In this document: positions 24,701 through 38,300 of the stretch, piece by piece
Layout of the letters: every line of letters starts with the position of its first letter
Position numbering within the stretch: position 1 is the stretch's first letter
NCBI GenBank assembly: GCA_018881555.1
Contig: JACAXG010000061.1
Location: 3,705,536-3,769,535, forward strand
Direction of reading: 5' to 3'
Length of the DNA stretch: 64,000 bases
DNA from: Amblyornis subalaris
Taxonomy: Eukaryota; Chordata; Aves; Passeriformes; Ptilonorhynchidae
Notes under the pieces: generated by a model
Seen by the model: the letters and a program-made list of their open reading frames with translations, nothing else
Told to the model about the DNA's origin: nothing
The model's database searches: none
Translations under genes and position numbers: made by a program

Positions 24701-27700
24701 TTGACCTCTGTGGGGAAAGGTTCAGTATCATGCTTCCTTCTATAATGATTGATTGTTTGCATTAAGATGGAGAAGCACAGACTGAAATTAGGGGTTTACT
24801 GTGCCTTCCTCCCTGTGTTAGCTTACACCTTCAGTCACCCATGCAGATGCAGAGACTATAAACCCAACATTATCATTCCAGGAACTAACACTGTACTACA
24901 TCAGGTCAAATTTGCCCCCAAATTTGCATGATTTATAACAAGTATGATGTATCTATTGTCATGTAATGAGTCATGCATGGATCCCAGGCACAGATCTCTA
25001 ATGAAAATTCTATGACTAAAAATAGTAAACATGATGCATGGGTTTATAATAAAAATGGCTTCTTAAAAACAATAAGCCCTTGATCTCAGTGTTGATCTAA
25101 AATCACTGAATTAGACAGGTAGACTTGACAGAAACTAGTGACCAAAGAACTCCCTGTTACACAGTTCGTGTGTTGAGATGATTCATACTTTGGCATCTTA
25201 ATCAATGCTCCCAAAAAGGCACAATGAGATGAAACAGTCTCCTCATTTTATTGAGATTTTGTTATTGTTCTTGACAAAACTATTAAAAATAAAGCTCACT
25301 TGAACAGGAAGACAAAATGGCAGTAGACACCACAAAAAGTCCTGTAGAAAGTTAGTTATACAAAGCAAAGATGTTCATTAGCAAAGGCAAGGATACTTCT
25401 CATTTTAAAGAGACTATATTGTGTTTTAACTGGCAATTAGCTGCTCATAACTGACATGGATTAGGAATTGCAATGCAAACCATAATGGAAATAAAAGAGC
25501 AGTGAATGTATGTATGTAAAATGTATTTTAAAACCCCCAACAATTTAACGTGTTTCTTTAGCCTGGAAAATACTTTTTTTTGCATTCCCTATTAATTTTT
25601 ATTCTTTGTTAAAACATGGTTTAAAAAGAGATTAAACTCTAAAGTTGCTGTGTCAACACAAAGGTGGCTAGTTACAAAATACTGCTCAAGAGCTGTTAAG
25701 AGGGCACCTTATGGTACTTAGAGAAGCTGAAAGGAAAGATCAGAGGATAATCTCAGGGGAAGAAAGGTAATAGAACCAGGCTTCCAAAAGTAGAGAATAA
25801 TAAATAGTAAATACTAGGAAACATAAAAAATATCATCTTTATCACTGTGCATGATGTAACTCTGCTGAACGGCTGGAAGTAGGCTTTAATGCCGTGTCAG
25901 TGACATTATCGCTGCTTGTGATTTTCTTTTATCTTTTCTGACATCCCCACAATCATGTGCATTTCTAAAAACTTACCACAGAAGATGGCAAGGTATTTTC
26001 CCATGGGAACTGGACTGGCAGGAACCAAATCAGTCTCTTCCCTGCAGTAGAAATTTGTCATTTCAGGATCCAAAGATGTTTTGAGTGGGCACATTTTCTA
26101 CTTTTATTCCCTGAGTTATTATGGGATATGAATGTCAATAATAGATAAGCACGTCGCAAACAGACTCAGCAAGTTCTGCCTTTTCTGCCCCCGGAGAGTC
26201 ACTGCTCAAGCAATATCTCAGTGCTGGGGTGACAGTTCTCCCCGGAGGGGGACAAGAGACAAATCCCTTCCACTCCTCAAGCCCCCTGGCCTGCACCATC
26301 TGATGAATTTATAGTCTCCAATACAGTTAGGTGTGTATAATTCAATGTATTGCTGAAGACCAGTTACTGTACTTTATAGCTGACATTATGGGGGATATTT
26401 TTTTCTACAAAATAAAACAATATTTGTTTCCTGAAAGGGAAATGTGCTGTCTGTAGCTATCAGCAACCAACAGTTGCTGCTGGCTAGAGCTAAAGGAGAA
26501 AAAAAGAGGCAGATTTTACTTTACCAATATTGGGAAGAATCATTTATCATTCACAGTGCATTTTCAGGATCAAAGGGCCCATTTGAAAGTCACAATGGAA
26601 TGACTGCTTTCTGTATGATATTAAACAATTGCATTAAAAATAAGGGTTAGAGAAGATTTCTTGGCTTGTGTGCTGCAACAGAATCTGGAGCCCTACACTG
26701 TACGTGACGGTGTCTAGGGATACAAGGAGAGGGTGTGCTGTGGGAGGTGACTGTTGCTTTGAGGGTCTGTAGCTATTTGCCTTCAGGATCTGATTCTGTA
26801 ATTTCTGAGCACTTTACAGAAATTCTTCAGTCCACTCACACAGTATATCTTTGAGGTAAACAAGTGACTACGGGATTGGGGAATTTGAGTTTTTCTTTGC
26901 TTTTGGCCCTGTTTCAGAGCTTGGGAAAGCACTGATGAGTGCTTATGTGGCTTCCTTCCTGGAAGCTAGGGCTCTTTGAGGAATTGAAGGCAGAAATGAC
27001 ATTTGGAAGTGTACTTGGTGTGAATCCAGAGCTGCAGGTTCTTAGAAGAACAAGAAACCAACACCAGCATTATCTGCCCCAAGAGGACTCCACTGGACTT
27101 TTATGGGGCCACAGGGGTATTTACATTTCCCAGTGGCATTACAGATAAGCTTCTTCTGATCCACATATCCCTTGCTTAGAACATCTGTTTTTAATTGGTT
27201 CACAAGATACTGGATTTGAGATTTTTTGGGATAATTCTTTTTTTTTTTTGGATGTATTTTAAGCATATAGTGGACCAGTTAGCATTGCATATCAAGTCAG
27301 ATATTAGCCCTTGCAAGGAAAATCACATACAGTACTGACCCATCATACAGAGTCCTCCTATTTGTTTCCTTATTTCTTTGTTTTTGCTTTAAAGTAACGG
27401 ACACCAAGAGATGCAGGAACACATCTGTGGAGAAAGAGCAATTCTTTTCTACCTCCAGGAGTCAGGATATAAGAAATTATTTCCTTTCATGGTTTACATT
27501 TTTGCTAGGAGATAAATGCTACAGACCAGTTCAAGGAAAAGCTGTCAATAAGCAGGTAGAAACATCCAAAGGCTGCCCCAGTAGAAAGCTGTGATAATAC
27601 CACAGCTTTTACAACATTATTTAAAAGGGCTGTAAATGATCAGCAAAGGGGTGAGATGGCTTGCAAGGATGCAGAGACCTTATACAAGCTTTGCATGAAA

Positions 27701-30700
27701 TGAAAAATGTACTATTTGCATTTTGCAGCAATGTAATGCAGCTATTTGGCCTTTCCACCATGGTGAGCCTGTACCAGACCTGTCAAAGGTGTATGTGCCC
27801 CCCAGGGCACAGACCTGCAGTCCTTTGGCAGGTGTGAGGCAGGCAATGAACAGGTCTTAGGAGGACTCAGACAAACTTAGGGTTTGAGTCAGAGTCAGGA
27901 TATTCAGAGCACAGCACGCCCAAATCATGAGGGACAGGGTCTGCCACCTCTGGAGCAGTATATGACACAGTGGGGACATGGGTGGCATTTACCGGGTCAC
28001 TGTGCAAAGCTTGTGTCCAAGTATTCCAAGAAGATCCACGTGTCTACATGAAAGGAAGGCAGCGTGATTCAGGGAACAGCCTGCTTTTCAGAGAAAGCCT
28101 CAGCACTTGGGCAGTCCATCAGCCCCATGAGCTCCTGTATCTCTTGCTGCTCACAACTCGTTTCTCCCAGGCGTCAGATGTAACGAAGACAGGATGGTCT
28201 ACAACTTTATGACAGTTCCATTTATTTCTACTATTTTCACATAAACCCAAGCAACAAGCAGCAGTTGCTTCCTCTGCAGCTTGATAAATGTCAGTATTAA
28301 TTAAAATTGTTCGGAGTAGGGTTGGGTTTTTTTCCTCTCTCTGCACCAGGCTGGCAGGGAAGAGAAGCCTGACGGGCAGACGCAGCTGCTGAGCTGTTGA
28401 CTGGAAATGTTGTCACTGGGAACGAGGCAAAGGAGAAGTAGCTGGTCTCTGACAAAGTGAATTGGAAATAGAGGAAGCATTTTGTCACCTGCACCGTGCT
28501 GCCACTCAGCACAATGTGGGGGAGTGTGTCTGGATATGGGTCTTGAACTTAATCCTTTGCTCCCCTGGCTGGGAAGTCTGCAAAGGCAGCTGTTCAGCCC
28601 ATATGGAGAGGATAGTGCTTCCTCACCACTGCTATCTAATGATGCTTTGCTGACTGACACTCAGAGAGAGCCCTTGAAGGTCAACACAAGACAACGCTTT
28701 TTAGGATACAGGGGGAAAAAGCAGGGGACACCCCCCTCCCTAAACCTCCCTGTGCCACTGTGTATTTGTGCACTTCTTCTGACACCAGCCTCACCAAGAT
28801 GTTCGTAAACCAAACCTCTTCTGTCAGCCTTGAGGGCATTCAAGCAGCAGCCAAATTGTGCTTCAGTGGTCATGGATGTGCCTGTTTCCAGCTGTGTCAG
28901 GTCTGAATGCAGCGAGGGCACCACTCTGATGGTCACAGTGCTGCACCCTCATTTCTGTTACCGCTATCAGCTCAGAGGAGGCCATTACAATCTGCTACAG
29001 CTGATTTTCATACAAGATTATGAATTTTTTTTTCTTTTTTTCTTCCCAAACTTTACTAACAACAGAGGAAAATAAATTCAAATAAGCCCATGGGAATTAA
29101 CTGCACGCATTCTCCTGACTTGGACAGAAATGTACGCTCCACCATCACTCAGACACATCTCAACAACCTCCCCAGAGTGTTTTCCTTTGAGGGGAAGAAA
29201 ATAGCTTGGCTTATGGAGCAGGATCAGTCCCTCTTTTACAAAATGTTGTCAAGAAAAAAGGTGAATGGTTTTACATAGACTTTTCCTAAGTTCTGCATTG
29301 TTCTCTGATAAACTGGAGAGGAGAGAATAGGGAAGACAATAACTGCTCCAGGTCAAAGAATAGATCACAATGAATAAAGAACTGGAAAGGTTTTGGAAGT
29401 GCAAAATAAGGTTTTTGTAAAGCTGTGATTTCTATTAGACACACACGGAGACCTAGGCTTGAATTGCAGAAACACTTAGTGACAAAAGGAAATATACTTC
29501 CCTTTGGCAGCTGTAAAAATCTCATCTACAAACACAGGTGTGGAAATGCAATAAAGGGAACATCACTACTGTAAATGATGACTCAGTTTCATTACTGTAT
29601 TGAGCTTTCTTCTGCTTCTTTTTCAGATTTCTGGTACCACAGGCTGGTTCTTCTAAATACCATCTTATGCAGCTACACCTCGATTCAAACCTTAATTCCC
29701 CTGCTCTTGTTTGCATGTACTGTAATCCTTTGATGAATGCATTTTTTTGTTTTGAGCACTATAATTTTTTTCACTGCTGGTCTGTACAAAGTATATTTTA
29801 CCTAGCAAGATACTGCCTTCTAAAAGCCTCATCTCTAAGAAGATATCAGTCACCCCAAGTGTAGTAGTCAAAAAGCCCCCGTAAGTAAAAGTGCCTTTTA
29901 CGAGCATAAAAAATAATAGAGACTCTTCCACCTGTCCTCCTGGTCTAATCTTACATTGGGTTAGGATTTCTGTCTGTACGCTCAAAAGAAACCTGGTTTC
30001 TGTAAATTTCTTTTTAATAAAAATGTGTTACCTATGATAAATATATATTGCCTAGGTCAAATGAATCTGATTGTGAAAACATATTGAGCAAAAGTATTGG
30101 TAGGATTTAATTTCATCTCTCAAAAAAAAAGAACCAACCACCCACCAAAATCTGTAGCTATTGAATGCTGGTTTGAATTAAATTCTATTTGTTTTAATAA
30201 AAGTGTAGTGGCCTGAGTGTACATATATTTGTTTTAGTGGCAGTGCACTGGATCCAATAAAACTATATTGGCTTCACTGCTTATGTCTCCTTTTCAGAGA
30301 AAATGGATTGAAAGGAAAAATGAAACAGGCATGAATCAGCCAGTCCTGAGGTTTCTGCTCGACTCTGGCATCCAAATAAACTGGTAAAAAAAACCCAACT
30401 GTATTACTAACTATTGCTTTTAAATTGAGATATGTTTTAATGTCAAGGTCGCACATGAGGGATTTAATTGTCTCCATACAGGAGAGCAGTTTTCAAGACC
30501 AGACTTGGCTGTGGTGGGTCAGTGCATCTGTTTGTGGCTGCAGAAGCAGAAACCTAAGCTAGCTTTGGTTCCCTGTTCTGCTGGTGTAGGTCAGGTCTGC
30601 CAGCAGTGAAGGTGCTCAGCTGATCACCACATACCTGAGATAACATGGATCGAGTGTCAGCAGCCTCAGCACAGCAGTATCTCTGTCCAAAAGTGCAGGA

Positions 30701-31295
30701 TGTAGATCTTGTCTGCATTGGGTGCTGGCTGACAGAGGCTGGCATTCCCAGAGAGGCCCAGCAGCCGCCAGAGCTTCAAACACGCTCCACTAGGACCAGT
30801 CACTTCTGTCACCTGGACAGAATGCTGTACTCATCTACTTTTGCACGAGATCTCACAAGTGTCTGTGTTTTCTGCTCAGCAATATTACCTGTACATGCTA
30901 CATCAGGTAGGAAAGCCACCAGGAGCCAAAGAGGAGCTGGTCTGGAGCACATTCACGATGGCTTTTCAGAGTGGTATGGGTAGCTTCGGCCACGTGGGAG
31001 TAAGGATGTGCTCAGCAGAGAGTCTTATGTTAACAATGGTTTACCCACTTGTTTTACATTTGCAAACTACGCTGTCCCCAGTTTTTAATGAGAGCTAAAG
31101 TGAGTAGCTCTGTGCAGATGGTCAATGCCTGTGTTGACCACAGGAACTCAGATCATCATGCTCTTGCATGCCTTTCTTTGCCCTGTGTGTCATTGCCCCT
31201 AAAAATGTCACCAAGTGCTCTTTCTAAATTCTTAAAATTAAATTTAAAAAGGAAAAGACATTCCTATCATTTTCCAGCTTTCCCTAGTGCCACCT
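21718..31295. other. Unique non-coding DNA, no gene seen
   Basis: No gene, RNA gene or clear transposon is recognised. From 21.8 to 23.6 kb the sequence is A+T-rich with few simple repeats. A segment at about 23018-23046 loosely resembles the core of a tRNA-derived SINE. From 23.7 to 24.3 kb it is more G+C-rich, with overlapping open frames on both strands (137 codons at most) and no recognised domain. Around 28.3-28.9 kb there is another patch of overlapping frames, again without a recognisable product. Confidence 0.5.
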
Positions 31296-31320
31296 TTACA
31301 GCCAGTGCAACTGGCTGTAA
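31296..31320. repeat. Perfect 11-bp palindrome with 3-nt loop
   Basis: The arms at 31296-31306 and 31310-31320 are perfect reverse complements (left arm TTACAGCCAGT) around the loop GCA. As RNA or single-stranded DNA it would form a tight hairpin. There is no T-run after it on either strand to suggest a polymerase III terminator, and it is not at a recognised transposon end. Confidence 0.9.
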
Positions 31321-31959
31321 GAGCTCCACACAATGACTCTGAGGTTAGAAAGGACACTTCACTCTCAGCTCAGCAAGTACCATGTGGATATTTGCTAAGG
31401 GGTGAAATGGATGCTTTTGGCTGGCCTGGATTCTCACATACCTTAAATCCCTGTAAGCTGATGACCCAACCTGAGTAATGCTTTGTTTGAGGCCGTGCTT
31501 CCTTTTAGGAGACTGGAATCAGGTTGTGTGAATCCAAATCTGCATGTTATTCCTTCATGAGAAAACATGATCTGCATCGACTCGTTTACAGTTTGTGCTG
31601 AAGTGGGTGCCCCTGGGACTGTGGGAGCCAGTCCAAGTGAGGAGAACTTGGCTGCAGCACTAGTTTAGCTGTGGGAGAAGATATGGCTGCAGGCTTCTCC
31701 AACTCTGGCTTCTCAGAAAGCTGAATAAAGAAATAATCCAAAGAAAAGCAAAACAGCTGTTAGTGAAGCAACATACAGGTGAAAATCCAGCTGAGGAATG
31801 GGTTTGAGAGTGCTACACTGAGTATCACTGACAAAGTCCCCATGACCTTGTGGGAGTTATATGCACTGCAATCAGTTCATTTACCCCAGAAACAAGCTAA
31901 CTCCTGAGCCCAAGCTGGCCAAACCAGATTTGGGATAGCTGTGGGGGTTCCACTGCCAT
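31321..31959. other. Non-coding DNA, possible upstream part of a degraded CR1
   Basis: No exon or RNA gene is recognised. The segment lies just 5' of the probable CR1 5'-UTR remnant and could include more of that element, but I cannot match it to any consensus I know with confidence. Confidence 0.35.
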
Positions 31960-32340
31960 GCACATGATGGTGGTGAAGGTGGGAGACATCATGAAGCATC
32001 TAGACAGCAGATATGATAGTGTGAGGGAAGATCTGTGGGTGTCAGCAAATAAACAGGCTGCAGACTTCATGGTGATGTTCTCTGAGCTGCTCCATGCACA
32101 GGGCCATGCAGAAATACTGATAGCTGTGAGGAGCTGAGAGAGGAGTTTGGGATTTTTAAGAACTTGGGAAACTCTTGCAGCTGCCTACCCAGCAAAGATG
32201 GGCTCCACCAAAATCAAATAGGACCAAGTAGTTAGCACTTAGAGTGTAAAGAGTTACAGGAGAATTTTGAACTAGAAGCTGTCATAAATCTGGGTGCAGA
32301 GGAGTATACGGTCTGAGGTGACACCACCTCCAGGGGTGAA
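31960..32340 (+). mobile_element. Probable CR1 LINE 5'-UTR-type fragment
   Basis: The sequence contains CTGCCTACCCAGCAAAGATG followed by GGGCTCCACC (about 32182-32208). A few tens of bases later comes ACAGGAGAATTTTGAACTAG (about 32257-32276). This order resembles the CR1 5' UTR, where 'gacgggctccacctgacc' is followed by 'gagggctttaaactag'. The repeated gctgtgaggagctgagagagg-like stretches upstream also have that flavour. No ORF1 or ORF2 is preserved. The boundaries are approximate and the family call rests on remembered consensus, so an unrelated unique sequence remains possible. Confidence 0.4.
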
Positions 32341-35300
32341 AACATAAATTCTGTATCAGAAATGGATTGGATAAATTAAGGGATGACAAATCCCACCAGG
32401 GTCATTAAATTTTATGGTCGGGTTCCTCCTGGCTGCTGGAAGCTGGAGATATAAGCGAGGGATTTATCAGAGATGCCCGATCATGGGGCAAACATGGGAC
32501 TTCAGTCTCTTTCTTGATGCATCAGACAGAGTGATGGAGGTGATGGAGAGATCTTTAAACTGCTTGCCCATCGCAGGATCATCTGCCTGGGGCCCATGTT
32601 CCCCACAGTCTGTCTCTGTCCCATCTTGCCTGCCACCCTGGCTGCCCTGTGGCCATCGTGCAGTACCAGCCTCACATCCCAGCCTTCTCTGGCCAATTCT
32701 CTGCCTTGCAATGAGCCAACACTGACAGCTTTTCTGTCTACCTGGGCATGTTGGAGCGGCCTGAGCAGCTTATGCAGGGATCGTCTGCTCTTTTTATCCC
32801 CTGGCCAGGTATGTGGGAGATGCCTTGTTTGAGTCCTAAATATGTTTCACTTAAGCCATGGTGATGGTGTACTAAAGTGCTGTAATCTTTGCTAGGTCTC
32901 TCTTTACATTGCTGTAATTACCATCATAAGCTGTGTTAACTGACTCTTTTATAAGTAACAGCAACATAAAAATATCTCAGCATGTTTTCCTTTAATGAGC
33001 TACAACTTCTGTGTAATCTTCCCTACACTTTCTTCAGTGTCTTTGTTTGTGATGGATGTGGCATCGTTTTTATCTCCTGATCATAGTGTTGCTTCACCTG
33101 AGACAGCAATCTGGGCATTGCCAGCCAGGCTTTGTCTGGGCTGCCCCAGTCTGGTAAATGCAGTGGCGGTGATGCTGAATGATGCCAGCACGGGACACAA
33201 GAGTGTTCCCCCTGCTCAGCCCCTCCATCAGCAGCAAAGTTTTTGGGGAGCCTTATGGAGCAATGCAACTTCCTTTGAGGGTATCATCACCAGCTGAGCC
33301 AAGGCACGGGACATTCCTGGCCACAGCTGTGGGCCCTGTCAGTGTATGGGTCACACTGCCTGGATGCTGTGGATGCTGCAGGGAATGCCTTACCATTACC
33401 TTCATCTCACGTCCATTTAAGGACAGTGGGGGAAAGGGATGATGAAAGGAATTGACACCCAAATACTAAGGCAGAAGTGTGGTGCCAAAGCTGGTAACTG
33501 ATACAAGTGACTACAGATGAGCTGTGAAGCAGAAAGGGTTTTGACTATGTGGCACAGGGATTTGAGGGACAGCTGCAAGAGTTTTCTCCATCATTGCTGC
33601 TGGCAGAGAGCACTAACGTGGTGGGGCACTGCCTCCGCTCCAGCCATCCGTTCACAGCACTGCTGCCCAGCTCCATCAGCCCTGTCTCAGGGAGCCCCTC
33701 TGCCCCTCAACCCTCGCCCCAAGCACTGCTGCGGGAGAGCAGCACACGGGCATGGAGCACAGCCCAAAAAGCCTCAGTCGATTACGCTGCCGTAACATCA
33801 CATCGGCGAGCTCACAGTGTGACTGCTTACGGCAGATGGACGAACACTTGTCGGTTATCTGGTGCTGAGCGAGGGGCAGATTTATTTCCAGAGCCTGCGA
33901 CTCTCATTTCTCCCTGCTGAAGCTGCAAGGCAGAGTGTGCATCTGTGACACTTCTTCTTTCAGGTGCAGCTATGTTGCAGTGAGGTCTGTCACCGAAAGC
34001 GATGGGATTTTTGGCGTGTTTGTATGGGGAATGCAGGAAGGAGAGTGAAAGGCATCTCCGCTTTCCATAGCACTGTAAGCTGCTTGAATTCATATCAGCA
34101 TGAACTGAATGTCCAAATCTCAGCCATACCCTCTGTGCACTGACAGCTGGCTGACCAGCAAAGGACTGCAGGGCCCTGTAAAGCAGGGGGAAAAACACGG
34201 GATATCTGCACTGGAGTGATATTAATGTGCACTCTAAAAATAAAGGAAACGTGAATTGCCAGCTTGGATCTGGCCAAGGGTCGGCTCAGCCCTGTCTCCA
34301 GCCCTGGCTGTCTGCAACACTGACTGTTTCGGGGCAATGGAGGGAAACCCCTCAGGAGACAGCTACACTGGTCTCTTGAGCAAGGCTTAAAGAGACTTTA
34401 AGACTTAAAACCTGAAAATAACGCACGGGCTGCAGAAGAAACTGCACTTGCTACAAAACCAGCATTGTATGCTTTCTGTCAACTTTTCTCCAGCAAGACA
34501 TCAGTGTCACACAGCTGCTTGCAGGCAGGATCTAACGGGGACTGAAATATATTGGGAAGTGTGAGATTTACTGAAACCTGTAAAGTAGCAGCTGCAAGGA
34601 CCTCACTTACTAACAACTCACCAAGGCTCTTTTACTTCTCAAAATACCCGTGTTGTAGGAAATTTGAAAAAGATGTACAATGTGCAAATGTCCATGGAAG
34701 ACATCAATATTGCTGCCAAGGACCATCCCCTTTTTAAAAAGGCACTATAAGGTTTTATGGTTTTATATTTTACCAAAGCTTTTCTTAAGGGCTGGATAAT
34801 ATTTATTGGAAACTGGTCCTGAATTCAACTGTTGACTCTGTGTCTTTAAAGCTGTTTATGGAGGGCTCTTAGTACCTTCTGACCAGACATTATTAGTAGA
34901 AAGAACAGAGACAAGTACACATTAAAAATATACCACATTTCTGAAGAGTTTTCTCTGTTCATTTTTTATCAAATCCAGCTAGAATAACAGAAAAGATTTC
35001 ATTTGAAGGAGGTCAAATATTTTGAGATGCCACTTTTTTTTTCTCCCCTGAAAAAGGAAACACAAACAAAACACAAGGGAAACAACAAAAAAACAGCTGC
35101 TGTGCTTCTAGCAAGGAAATCTGTTTATGCGTGATTTGAAATCAGAGCAGAGTTTCACTTCATTCTGTCTTGTGGTTTTGTGTTTCATATTTCATGCTTT
35201 GGTTAACACTTATTTAGTCGATTCCTAGAGGCTGTGACAGGTTGTCCTGGAAGTTTTTAGACTTGCTGAGCATACACTCTCCACAGAGCATGTCAAAATG

Positions 35301-38300
35301 AGAGGAACAAATAATTCATTCATTTTTACGAAAAAAAAAAAAATAAAAATTAATACTTTAAGGACCCAGCCTTTCCTCCTGACATTGTAACATCTAACAT
35401 GTAAGTCATCAATACATAAGCTATCAGCAGCTTGAAGAAAACAAAACAATTATGTATTGAATTTCCTTCCTATAATTCAAAGAAATATAAGTGGAAGATT
35501 TGGTTCTCCTTCTGAATTAAGGTGAAAAAAAAGTTTAAGTGTATTAATTTATCCCGAAAAATTCCCCTTTTCAGGCAATTCTAATTTTAGCCAGTTTCAG
35601 TGGTTTGATTAAGGCTTTTCCTTCTTCTTAGTCACATTTCCGTGGGGTTGGAAGATACGACCAACATGTGAGGGTCAGTCCTGTGCTCGTCAGCTTGTGC
35701 TTTGGCTTCACCATATGCTTGCCAGCTTCAATTATACAGAAAAGGTTTTAAGAACAGAGTAACACCTTTGGGACTGACAATGGGATCCTTCAGGAAGAGA
35801 AGGTGATGGGTAGAGGTGACAGTGTTTCTCCAGGACTGCAAAATTCTGCCTGTATTTCCTCCTGTTTTCCCAAGCCAGGCACTCTGGCCCTTGCCACAAG
35901 AAAATGCCAGCCTCATGGATTCAAATGAGCATCTTGCTTTACTGTGTGGTCATCACAGAGTGCCACATTTGTTCTGGTGAAAAGTCCCCACTTCTTCCTA
36001 GCTTAGTCCTGGAACAGTCAGTGTGACTCTGGAGCCTGCATGAGTGAGGGTGGGTTTAATGCACTGTTTCTTCCAAGCCAAGACCCTCATCCCCTGCCTT
36101 GAGGGTTTCCACCAGGGTCTGACAGCTGGGAGTCAGCTGGGATGACTCGGACCTAATTGAGTCTCTTGTGCTAGTAGCTGGTAGGAGGATGGCAAACAGA
36201 CATGCCAAGGACTCCCCTGGGCTCTTGGTTCCCTTCTGCTTGGGGATGTTTTGCCTCCCAAGCCTGGGAAGTGTCATCAGTGTTGAGTACACTTCACTGT
36301 TACCCAGCTGTTTTATAAATCTGCCACTAAAACACACAACAGAGATGTCCTTTAAAAATGGTGAAAGACTCTGCAGCAGTCACTTGATTCCTAGGCTAGT
36401 TGAAGGTGTGCACAGAGGCACACACACACCTGCTAAATCATCAGGCAGGCAATGCAGCACTACTTTTTCATTACTATCTCTGGCCCCCACCCCATCCCTG
36501 TGTTTGATGCCCCGAGAAAGGCAATTACCTAGTTCACTTTCCTCGAAGAATACCTACAGGCTCAGGAAACACTTCGCCAGACGGGCAGTGTCCAAAGTCT
36601 AATAACATCCTCAATCTTGCTTTATAGATGTAGCTGCAAATGAAAAGGTTTTTTTTTCACGAAAAAAAATCCCTGTCTTCTTTGGATTTCAAGGGTAGCT
36701 TCTGCATTTATTTGGTCACCCTGTATGTTGTAAGTGATGTGGTTTTTGTGGTTAGAAAATAAAACAAGGAGCAGGGTGAAGGCTGGCATTTCTTATACCA
36801 GTGAGCACTGCTGCTTGCTCCAGCTGACATTCATACCTGGTGTCTCCCGCTTGCCTTTGCCATTGAGGAAATTCAATCTGCTGCCATGTCATTGTTACAG
36901 TAATCTCCAGCTCCTGGACACCAGTCTGAGTATGACAGCCTCACAAAACCCATGTCACACTCACCACGGGCAGGCTGTGCTTTGCTGGTACATCTTCATT
37001 CCCCACAGCTGTCACGCTGACTTCCAGTCATCATTCCCCTCTGCGGCAGCCCAGAGCTGGGTAGCACGAGGAAGAGAAGCTGGACGTGGCACTCCTTCTA
37101 GCTTTGATTTTCCAGACTTAACATTTTTGCTTTCTCTACCAGAGCAAAAACCTTCACTTGTGATGGTGGTTACAGCCTCCTTCTCTGTTCCAACCTTAGT
37201 CATGTGTCAAACACATTGTCTTTTTCGGGTATGTCCCTAAGCTCATCTGCCCCTCTCTGAAAAATTCCAGTGCCTTTTCTTTTCCAACATGGTCAGGTTT
37301 TTGAGAGCTTTCTGCTCTCGGTTTCAGGCTCTTTGCAGTTTCACTTCTTTCTATTTATTGATCTTGATTCTTCCAAGCAAGCTAGCATGCCATAGTGCAT
37401 TTTTTTTAGCAAAATAGCTCTCATGCATTTTTCAGTACCATTTTCCATACATGGCCTATCATTCCTGAATTATCTGTAAGACCTTGGTTTCTTTCCATCC
37501 CTCCTCAGCTTTTATCATGAAGGTTTGTTCTATTAGGGGTTCAGAAAAGGGTCAATTGGGATAAATAAAATTTATTTTAAAATATAGGTTCGTGTAGTGC
37601 TTTTTTTTTTCCCCCTGTCTTTTATATACTAGACGCATTGTTGGTTTTTTGAACTTTTCTAAATAGCAGTCATGCCTTCTTAGAAGCACAAAGAATAATT
37701 CAGGGTAATTCAGCCCAATACTGCAGCTCTCGCTCCCAGCTAAGGTCTCGTCCAGCAAGTGCTGCCAAGGAGGAGAGATGCTCATTAAAAGCCTCTCAGC
37801 CGTCAGCCAGCCAGAGGCAGCCTGCTCCACTTTACATGGGGAAGAAGTGGCTCACGGAGGAGTCTTGTTGCCGAGGTCTCAGGGGTCACAGCTGAGACTC
37901 CGTGGCCTGCTGGGTTTCGTGTGTGGCCATGTGAATATTTTATGTCCCTGTCCTTGGCGCAATGCAGTTGAGGCTGTGCTGCCCCAGAGGCTGCAGGACT
38001 GTGGCTGGGGGAGATGCTCCCTCAGGGATAACATTGCACCGGGCAGGCTTGAGGTGCTGTGAGAAGGGGCTTCTGCTGGGATTCTACCATGCCCTGCAGA
38101 AGTGCAGCCCTCTTGTATTAACTTGGTACTTTCCTCTCACCTAGATCAGGGCTGAGAACCCCAAAGGCCTGTGAAAATAAGGAGCAAAAGGAGAGAAAAT
38201 TGTTCCTGTGGAGTGGTGAGCACTGTTGTCAGCCTGACAGAGTGGGCCCTTCATTTGAGATTTTGGACAAAGCTGGAGCAGATTTTTTCGCCATGTGCAG

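Noticed and set aside
28721..28750. C-rich tract as a minus-strand G-quadruplex
   Set aside because: Only three separable C-runs, one of six bases, which cannot supply two runs with a loop.
36734..37240. Longest open frame in the window (168 codons, plus strand)
   Set aside because: No domain, no splice context, cysteine/serine/leucine-rich composition typical of chance frames. A frame of this length is not surprising in 64 kb searched on six frames.
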